From: Chloroflexota bacterium
GTDB lineage: Bacteria; Chloroflexota; Dehalococcoidia; Lucifugimonadales; JAPUKM01
Reading direction: 5' to 3'
DNA: 11,407 nt
Assembly (NCBI GenBank): GCA_027295645.1
Contig: JAPUKM010000135.1
Span: 1 to 11,407 of the forward strand
Below are positions 6,902-11,407 of the stretch, piece by piece (positions within the stretch are counted from its first letter, which is position 1; every line of letters begins with the position of its first letter). A model generated the notes under the pieces. The model searched no databases. It was given only the letters and a program-made list of their open reading frames with translations, and had not been told where the DNA came from. A program made the translations under genes and the position numbers.

Positions 6902-7915
6902 TCAGACGTGAGGCCCACCATCCTCTGCGGAGATATGCTGGTTTCGGCGGAACACCTTGATCCCCTCTCGTGGAAGCACAAACAGGGCAATAATGGTGGA
7001 GGGGGCGAACATGATGACGTGCATGAGCAGGGCAAAGGCCAGGGCCGGCTCGTTCTCCACACCGAAGAGACTCAAGGAGTAGACCACCGCGGCCTCAAAG
7101 GTGACAGCCCCACCCGGCAACGACGGCACCGCCGACACAAAGAACACACTTCCCATGAAGAGGACCACGACCACGGCAACACCGACATCGATATTCAGAC
7201 CCCGCGCTATGATCCAGCCGCTTCCACCCAGAGCCGCCCAGTGACCCAGCGTCCCCAGAAACGACAGGAACAGACGAAACGGAGAGTGTCTCAACGTCCT
7301 CACCGACGCAAGCGCGGTCCCCAGTATGGCTATCCTGCTGGCCCCCGGAAGCGACTCCATGCCCCGGACGATGACGAAGAATATCAAAAGACTGACAATA
7401 CCCAGGACAACCGCCGCGGTCAGCTGGAGACTGAACCCTCGCAGCTCCGGCATGAGCACAACACCCAGTATCAGCAGGGAAGCGGTAACCGTGATGTCCA
7501 TCAGGTGCTCCGTAGCCAGGGTGGCTAGGGCGATGCCACCGCTGATGCCACTACGCCGGGTGAGCAGCACCAGCTGCACCGGCTCGCTCAGCACACGGAC
7601 AGGGGAGACGTTGTTCAGCCCAATGCCCGCGTTCTGAATGAGAAACAGCCTGATGAAGCCGATCCGCTCAGCAACAAAAAGAACGTGGAAACGCCACGCC
7701 CGCAGGACAATGCCCACCAGGAAGACCCCCAGGGCAAGGAGCAACTGTCCTGCGGGGAAATGATAGATCAGGCTGCCCAGGTCCGGCCAATTGATCCCTC
7801 GGGCTACAAGCCAACCCAGAAGGACGCTTAACATGATCCCAATGAATATGCGGGTAAGAGGCCATGGTCGTAGTTGTGTGCGTACCCACTGCATCCTGGT
7901 AATCCCAGCTATCAT
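6902..7915 (-). CDS. Flippase-like integral membrane protein (LPG synthase TM region / UPF0104)
   Basis: A 337-residue, strongly hydrophobic protein with about eight likely membrane helices. The family pattern is visible: 'LRAWRFHVLF' after the second helix, then GIGLNNVSPVRVLSEPVQLV (Asn101-Asn102, Pro105, Arg107, Glu111), then the segment ending in 'TEHLMDI'. These match the conserved Arg-x-x-Arg-Trp, Asn-x-x-x-Pro-x-Arg and Glu-Arg-x-x-Asp blocks of the PF03706-type family, though the last is His-Leu-Met-Asp here. Members are linked to lipid or lipid-linked glycan translocation and to the membrane part of MprF. No synthase domain is attached here, so the substrate is unknown. ATG 7915 lacks a clear Shine-Dalgarno sequence, and Met8 is an alternative start. 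It lies 31 bases after the Yip1-like gene and 7 bases before the binding-protein gene, so the three are probably co-transcribed. Confidence 0.8.
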   Translation of the reverse strand: MIAGITRMQWVRTQLRPWPLTRIFIGIMLSVLLGWLVARGINWPDLGSLIYHFPAGQLLLALGVFLVGIVLRAWRFHVLFVAERIGFIRLFLIQNAGIGLNNVSPVRVLSEPVQLVLLTRRSGISGGIALATLATEHLMDITVTASLLILGVVLMPELRGFSLQLTAAVVLGIVSLLIFFVIVRGMESLPGASRIAILGTALASVRTLRHSPFRLFLSFLGTLGHWAALGGSGWIIARGLNIDVGVAVVVVLFMGSVFFVSAVPSLPGGAVTFEAAVVYSLSLFGVENEPALAFALLMHVIMFAPSTIIALFVLPREGIKVFRRNQHISAEDGGPHV

Positions 7916-7946
7916 AATACCAAGAGGAGACGCCGACAGGGCAGGT

Positions 7947-8492
7947 TTAGGAGCGAAGTAAATTGCGAATAGTGATGGAGAGGGTGATGCCGGCCAGCGA
8001 GAGCAGCAGCGCGCGTCCAGTCGAAACGTTCAGGACCGTACGCAGGGCCACCAACGCCGCCGCAGTGGTCCAGGCAAGAATGGCCAGGTTGACCAGTGTG
8101 CCCAGTCCGGGAATAAGAATCAGCGCATAGAAAATCCCCGGGGCATGGGCATACCCCAGGGCCCGGAGCAGCCCACCAAAGGTAGCCGCTCGGCGACGCA
8201 GCCCCCCGCCGATGCTGTAGGCCAGCAGAGACCACATGACCCACCCAACCACCATCCACGGGGCTATCCACAGCAGGGCCAGCGCACGATCTCCGACGTC
8301 GTCTCCACGGGTAAGCGCCAGGCCCATTCCACCAAGCCATAGCGACACTATTGCCAGCGCCAGCACGGCAATGGCTTGAGCCATGGCCAGACCATCCGCC
8401 TGCGCCCCATCGTAGACCGTTCGGTCCAGCCGCCAGACGCGGGCGATCCTCATCAGCAGCGGTGTTCCAAGCGTGTCACGCACGTGACGCAT
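7947..8492 (-). CDS. Yip1-like multi-pass membrane protein
   Basis: A 181-residue membrane protein. A short cytosolic N-terminus with 'RIARVWRLDRTVYDGAQAD', typical of the bacterial Yip1 (PF04893) group, precedes about five hydrophobic helices (roughly 36-60, 70-94, 112-130, 131-152, 160-178). The segment 'LRALGYAHAPGIFYALILIPGLG' is the best match to the family. The role of bacterial Yip1-like proteins is poorly known, and no enzymatic residue is visible. ATG 8492 is used, but ATG 8453 (Met14) would also keep the family N-terminus. Neither has a strong Shine-Dalgarno site. It is the first gene of a likely three-gene minus-strand unit with the flippase-like protein and the binding lipoprotein. 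Confidence 0.7.
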   Translation of the reverse strand: MRHVRDTLGTPLLMRIARVWRLDRTVYDGAQADGLAMAQAIAVLALAIVSLWLGGMGLALTRGDDVGDRALALLWIAPWMVVGWVMWSLLAYSIGGGLRRRAATFGGLLRALGYAHAPGIFYALILIPGLGTLVNLAILAWTTAAALVALRTVLNVSTGRALLLSLAGITLSITIRNLLRS

Positions 8493-8517
8493 GTCCGGCT
8501 ATCTTCGACCGAGATGC

Positions 8518-8553
8518 CCCGGTGCCGAAGAGCGGCACCCATACGGTACCGGG
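8518..8553 (-). promoter_or_regulatory. Two mutually exclusive hairpins in the leader of the Yip1-like gene
   Basis: In plus coordinates GGTGCCG (8521-8527) pairs perfectly with CGGCACC (8533-8539) over a five-base loop. The same left arm, extended to CCCGGTGCCG (8518-8527), can instead pair with CGGTACCGGG (8544-8553) with a single mismatch. On the minus strand this sits 26-61 bases before ATG 8492. Two competing stems sharing one arm could form a switch or attenuator, or simply reflect an operator with three half-sites. No known riboswitch was recognised. Confidence 0.4.
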
Positions 8554-8582
8554 CGGCCTGCGCGGGCACAGCACACGGTCGC

Positions 8583-9098
8583 CTACTCCTCTCCGCTTTG
8601 GAGGGCGGGTTCGGGCGCCGGCCCACGCCCGCCACCCTTGGACGGACTCTGCTTGGAGGTGATCCTCTTCATCTCATCCTCTATGAGAAAGAGGTCCTTC
8701 TTCGGAATAAGATGAAGGTCACCGATGAACGCCAGGGGCCACCGCTCGGGGATCCACTTCTTCACATACTCCAGGGTTGGCCCAAGCTGCCGGGCATCAA
8801 TGTAATCCTCCTCCTCCAGCACCACCGTCGGCTCAATATGAACTCGGTACGGAAAATCCTCCTGGCCGGATGGAGCTTTCAGGAGGGGCTCACGGTCCTC
8901 AAACATGGTGGAGGTGACCGTGACCGTCGCGGGGAACCGCTGCTCCTTGGACAGATAGAAGAGCATCCGGTCGCCCACCTCCATCCGCTCCACCCGCTTC
9001 TTCAGCTTCGCCCTGAAGCCATACACAGAGAAGTCGCGCTCTTTGATTATGTGAAAGTTCTCCGTGCTGATCACAACCATCCAGTAGTTTCTTGCCAT
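8583..9098 (-). CDS. EVE-domain (PUA-like fold) protein
   Basis: A 171-residue protein. Residues 1 to about 145 match the EVE domain (PF01878, UPF0310): it opens with 'NYWMVVISTENFHIIKERDF', continues with 'RVERMEVGDRMLFYLSKEQRFPATVTVTS', and has 'YRVHIEPTVVLEEEDYIDA' and 'KKWIPERWPLAFIGDLHLIPKKDL' in the second half. Aromatic residues that could line the binding pocket are present (Trp6, Phe47, Trp117). EVE and YTH domains share the PUA-like fold, and EVE proteins are thought to read modified bases in DNA or RNA, some within restriction or other defence systems. No nuclease or methylase gene is next to this one. The last 25 residues are a charged, Gly/Pro/Ser-rich tail. ATG 9098 has GGGGAA a few bases upstream on the minus strand. 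It diverges from the first MetE-like gene. Confidence 0.85.
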   Translation of the reverse strand: MARNYWMVVISTENFHIIKERDFSVYGFRAKLKKRVERMEVGDRMLFYLSKEQRFPATVTVTSTMFEDREPLLKAPSGQEDFPYRVHIEPTVVLEEEDYIDARQLGPTLEYVKKWIPERWPLAFIGDLHLIPKKDLFLIEDEMKRITSKQSPSKGGGRGPAPEPALQSGEE

Positions 9099-9163
9099 AT
9101 TCTTAATTCCCCGTCACCCGTTCACAATCTTCACTCTATTCTACCATCTCGGATCGTATACCA

Positions 9164-9192
9164 TTGCACGGCCACAGCCTGTTAGATAAAAT
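9164..9192 (+). promoter_or_regulatory. Probable sigma-70-type promoter of the first MetE-like gene
   Basis: TTGCAC (9164-9169) and TAAAAT (9187-9192) are separated by exactly 17 bases, close to the -35/-10 consensus. They lie in the AT-richest stretch of the right half, between the divergent EVE and MetE-like genes. Transcription would start near 9199, giving a leader of about 30 bases, too short for a cobalamin or SAM riboswitch. On the opposite strand TAGAAT (9143-9138) could be a -10 box for the EVE gene, but no good -35 goes with it. Confidence 0.6.
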
Positions 9193-9228
9193 AGGGTGTC
9201 GCCACATCCAGCAAACTGAGGAATCTCC

Positions 9229-10197
9229 TTGTTCACAACCGTTGTCGGCAACTACCCAAAAATCGGCGGCGGCGCGCCCAACCTGCGCAGCGCCATCACC
9301 CAGCTCGACCGTGGACGCATCACCCTGGAGGAGCTCCACCGGATAGAGGACCAGGTCACCACTGAGGTGATCCAGGAGCAGATCGAAGCCGGGATAGACC
9401 TGGTCACGGACGGCCACATCCGGTGGGACGACGGTCAGACCCACTTCGCGCAGAGGATCAAGGGGTTCAGCATTGGCGGCATCATCAGGTACTTTGACAC
9501 CAACACCTACTACCGCCACCCCACCGCCGAGTCCAGGCTGGAGCGAAACGGCCCCATCGGCGTCCAGGACTTCAACTACGCCCGTGCCCACAGCTCCCGT
9601 CCCGTCAAGGCGGTGCTCACCGGCCCGTACACCCTCGCCCGGCTGTCGCGGCTCGGGTGCTATGAGGACCTGGCCTCGCTGGCCATGGACCTGGCGGGGA
9701 TACTCAACCAGGAGGCCAGGGCGCTTGAGGAGGCCGGGGCAACCGTGATCCAGTTCGACGAACCGGCCATCCTCAAGTTCAAGGATGACCTCCCACTGCT
9801 CAAACAGAGCTCGGACATAGTCACCCGGGGACTTGGTGCCAGGACGGTCCTGTGCACCTACTTCCAGGACATCTCCGGCCTGGCCCCGGAGCTATATAAG
9901 CTGCCCTTCGACGTCTTCGGCCTGGACTTCGCCTGGGGCCCCGCCAACTACCAGCTCCTGGACGGCTTCCCAGCCGACAAGGAGCTGGTCATGGGCCTGC
10001 TGGATGCTCGGAACACCCGCATGGAGTCGGTGGAGGAGGTCGTCGAGGCCGTGCGCCGGGCAACCGCCCACGTATCGCTCGACAGGGTCCAGCTCAGCCC
10101 GAGCTGCGGGCTGGACTTCCTGCCCCGCAAGAACGCCCGCGAGAAGCTGGCACGCCTGGTGGAGGGCGCGCGCGCGGCACAGGAGGCACTCGGATAG
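9229..10197 (+). CDS. MetE-like methyltransferase (COG0620), paralogue 1
   Basis: A 322-residue protein matching only the C-terminal catalytic barrel of cobalamin-independent methionine synthase. The signature opening is 'FTTVVGNYPKIGG', followed by 'VLTGPYTLARLS', 'VIQFDEPAI' and 'LSPSCGLDFLPRKNAREKL'. Such short forms (core-MetE and related folate-independent synthases) can use methyl-corrinoid donors to methylate homocysteine. In E. coli MetE zinc is held by His641, Cys643, Glu665 and Cys726. By eye the equivalents here are Val207, Cys209, Asp233 and Cys293, so the His is absent and the Glu is Asp. It may therefore bind zinc differently or act on another methyl acceptor. The start is TTG 9229, supported by TGAGGA (9217-9222) six bases upstream and by the conserved N-terminus at once after it. 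The second paralogue follows after 160 bases. Confidence 0.82.
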   Translation: MFTTVVGNYPKIGGGAPNLRSAITQLDRGRITLEELHRIEDQVTTEVIQEQIEAGIDLVTDGHIRWDDGQTHFAQRIKGFSIGGIIRYFDTNTYYRHPTAESRLERNGPIGVQDFNYARAHSSRPVKAVLTGPYTLARLSRLGCYEDLASLAMDLAGILNQEARALEEAGATVIQFDEPAILKFKDDLPLLKQSSDIVTRGLGARTVLCTYFQDISGLAPELYKLPFDVFGLDFAWGPANYQLLDGFPADKELVMGLLDARNTRMESVEEVVEAVRRATAHVSLDRVQLSPSCGLDFLPRKNAREKLARLVEGARAAQEALG

Positions 10198-10256
10198 CCG
10201 GCAGCACTCCGCTTGGCCGGAGCAATATCAGCGGCTGATGTGAACTCTACTAACCA

Positions 10257-10273
10257 CCTGCATAGGGTGCAGG
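10257..10273 (+). other. Small hairpin between the MetE-like genes
   Basis: CCTGCA (10257-10262) pairs with TGCAGG (10268-10273) over a TAGGG loop. A T-run is missing, so termination is not shown. A second weak stem, CTCCG with CGGAG, lies just after the upstream stop codon (10207-10222). Confidence 0.4.
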
Positions 10274-10278
10274 GGCTT

Positions 10279-10336
10279 GCCCGCCGGGGAGTTTGAGGGG
10301 TGTCCCCTCGAAACCCCCATCTCTCCTCGGGCGGGT
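10279..10336 (+). promoter_or_regulatory. Long nested stem-loop in the leader of the second MetE-like gene
   Basis: Three stems nest in 58 bases. CCCGCC (10280-10285) pairs with GGCGGG (10330-10335). GGGGAG (10286-10291) pairs with CTCTCC (10321-10326) with one G-U. Inside, GAGGGG (10295-10300) pairs with CCCCTC (10304-10309) over TGT. The structure ends 21 bases before ATG 10358. It fits no known SAM, SAH or cobalamin riboswitch that I recognise. It may be a dispersed GC-rich repeat of this genome or a local regulatory structure. Confidence 0.45.
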
Positions 10337-10357
10337 GGGTGGGAGAAACAGGGAAAA

Positions 10358-11353
10358 ATGACCAGAGGACTACTCACCACCGCCGTCGGCAGCTACCCAA
10401 AGCCGGACTACCTCATCCAGGCCCGCGGCAAGGCCGCTCGTAAGGAGATCGACCCCCAGGAGCTGGACCGCCTGGGACGCCAGGCCACCGAGCACTGGAT
10501 CCGCCTCCAGGAGGAGCTCGGCATCGACATCCTGGTGGACGGCGAGATGGACCGCGGCGACATGGTCGCCTACTTCGCGGAGCACATGGAGGGCTGGGCC
10601 ATCAGCGGCCTGGTGCGCTCCTACGGCAACCGCTACTACCGCAAGCCCATCGCCGTCGGCCCCGTCGGTCGGGCCGATTCGATCACCGTCGACTGGTGGA
10701 AGTACGCCCAGGGCCTCACCGACAGGCCGGTCAAGGGCATGCTCACCGGCCCCTACACCATCGCCGACTGGTCGTTTAATGAGTACTACCCCTCCCGCGA
10801 GGCCTTCGTCATGGAGCTGGCCAGGGCCATCCACGACGAGGCCATGGACCTGGAGCGGGCGGGCGCGAAGTACATCCAGATCGACGAGCCCGCCGTCTCC
10901 ACCCGGCCCGAGGAGGTGGAGCTGGCGTCGCGGGCACTCGGCATCGTCACCAAGGGCCTGAGCGCCTACACCTTCACCCACACGGCCGAATACTCCCAGA
11001 CGTACGCCGAGTTCGAAGCCGTCTTCGACCAGATAGTCAACCTGCCCGTCGACAACCTCGACCTGGAGATGGCCAACAGCGACTACTTCATCCTGGACAT
11101 CCTCAAACAGAAGGGCCTCCCCGACGACAAGGCCGTCTCCATGGGCGTGCTGGACGTCCACACCCATGAGATAGAGTCGGTGGAGGAGATCGTGGCCGGG
11201 ATCAAGCGCGGGCTGGAGGTGATCCCCCCGGAGCGGCTCTACATCAAGCCGGACTGCGGCCTCAAGACCCGCCGGGAGGAGGAGGCCGTGGCCAAGCTCA
11301 CCAACATGATGACCGCCGTCCGTGAGGTCAAAGCCGAGCTTGGGATAGAGTAG
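10358..11353 (+). CDS. MetE-like methyltransferase (COG0620), paralogue 2
   Basis: A 331-residue protein, again only the C-terminal barrel of MetE. It begins 'LLTTAVGSYPKPDYLIQARG' and holds 'GMLTGPYTIADWSFNEYYPSRE', 'YIQIDEPAVS' and 'IKPDCGLKTRREEEAV', closer to classical MetE than its neighbour. The zinc-site equivalents by eye are His208, Ala210 (Cys in MetE), Glu237 and Cys300. One cysteine of the His-x-Cys pair is thus missing, a different loss from paralogue 1. A methyl transfer to homocysteine or another thiol from a corrinoid or other donor is plausible but unproven. The frame is open upstream to TTG 10277, but that part runs through the nested hairpin; ATG 10358 with CAGGGA a few bases before it and the conserved 'TTAVGSYPKP' just after is the better start. 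It is co-directional with paralogue 1. Confidence 0.82.
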   Translation: MTRGLLTTAVGSYPKPDYLIQARGKAARKEIDPQELDRLGRQATEHWIRLQEELGIDILVDGEMDRGDMVAYFAEHMEGWAISGLVRSYGNRYYRKPIAVGPVGRADSITVDWWKYAQGLTDRPVKGMLTGPYTIADWSFNEYYPSREAFVMELARAIHDEAMDLERAGAKYIQIDEPAVSTRPEEVELASRALGIVTKGLSAYTFTHTAEYSQTYAEFEAVFDQIVNLPVDNLDLEMANSDYFILDILKQKGLPDDKAVSMGVLDVHTHEIESVEEIVAGIKRGLEVIPPERLYIKPDCGLKTRREEEAVAKLTNMMTAVREVKAELGIE

Positions 11354-11407
11354 CGTCAGCTGCCCTCAGAGGCTAACCGGCTGTGGCCTGCTCCATCGCC
11401 GATAGTT

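Noticed and set aside
6722..7528. Plus-strand open frame of 268 codons across the binding-protein and flippase-like genes
   Set aside because: It spans the junction of two well-supported minus-strand genes, and its translation is highly polar and low in complexity, as expected for a shadow of hydrophobic coding sequence.
8376..9185. Plus-strand open frame of 269 codons covering the EVE gene
   Set aside because: It overlaps the clear EVE-domain gene and the start of the Yip1-like gene on the other strand and has no family motif.
9099..9228. Cobalamin or SAM riboswitch before the first MetE-like gene
   Set aside because: The likely promoter leaves a leader of only about 30 bases, and no B12-box or SAM-box pattern is visible.
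10370..11167. Minus-strand open frame of 265 codons opposite MetE-like paralogue 2
   Set aside because: It is a codon-bias shadow of the real gene, with Val/Gly/Asp-rich translation and no motif.

Overview
The window is a GC-rich, gene-dense bacterial chromosome segment with little intergenic DNA. The best guess is a Chloroflexota genome, possibly of the Dehalococcoidia/SAR202 kind. This rests on the SUF set with SufU, a lipoprotein with a Thr/Pro-rich linker, stand-alone MetE-like proteins, frequent TTG starts, and a dispersed hairpin repeat of the 'TGTCATTCT...GAAGAATCT' type. It is an inference from gene content, not a proven placement.

Left part (1-3801, + strand): the end of sufC, then sufD, sufS and sufU in a tight operon for iron-sulfur cluster assembly. 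Forty-eight bases after sufU, behind a strong ribosome binding site, lies the most interesting gene of the window. It is an AhpD-like, peroxidase-related protein whose reading frame is interrupted by a TGA exactly where the second cysteine of the family's CxxC active site should be (Cys-Arg-Tyr-TGA-Thr-Val-Ala-His). The frame continues in register for 120 further codons with full family resemblance, and a perfect 7-bp stem with a GGG loop starts 10 bases after the TGA. This is the signature of a selenocysteine codon with a bacterial SECIS element. A normal gene caller would report two fragments or a pseudogene.

Middle part (3802-8582): an intergenic stretch with two copies of a dispersed repeat, one carrying a 14-bp perfect hairpin. 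It is followed by an exported thioredoxin-fold protein with a C-terminal DipZ-like domain (+ strand). Convergent to it is a minus-strand cluster, in transcription order a Yip1-like membrane protein, a flippase-like (LPG synthase TM/UPF0104) membrane protein and a solute-binding lipoprotein of the peptide ABC-transporter type.

Right part (8583-11407): an EVE-domain protein on the minus strand diverges from two plus-strand paralogues of the catalytic C-terminal half of cobalamin-independent methionine synthase (COG0620, MetE-like). Each seems to lack a different part of the usual zinc-binding set: the first has Val-x-Cys/Asp/Cys, the second His-x-Ala/Glu/Cys, in place of His-x-Cys/Glu/Cys. A good sigma-70-type promoter precedes the first, and a strongly structured GC-rich leader precedes the second. 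No tRNA, rRNA, CRISPR array, insertion sequence or complete transposon was seen.
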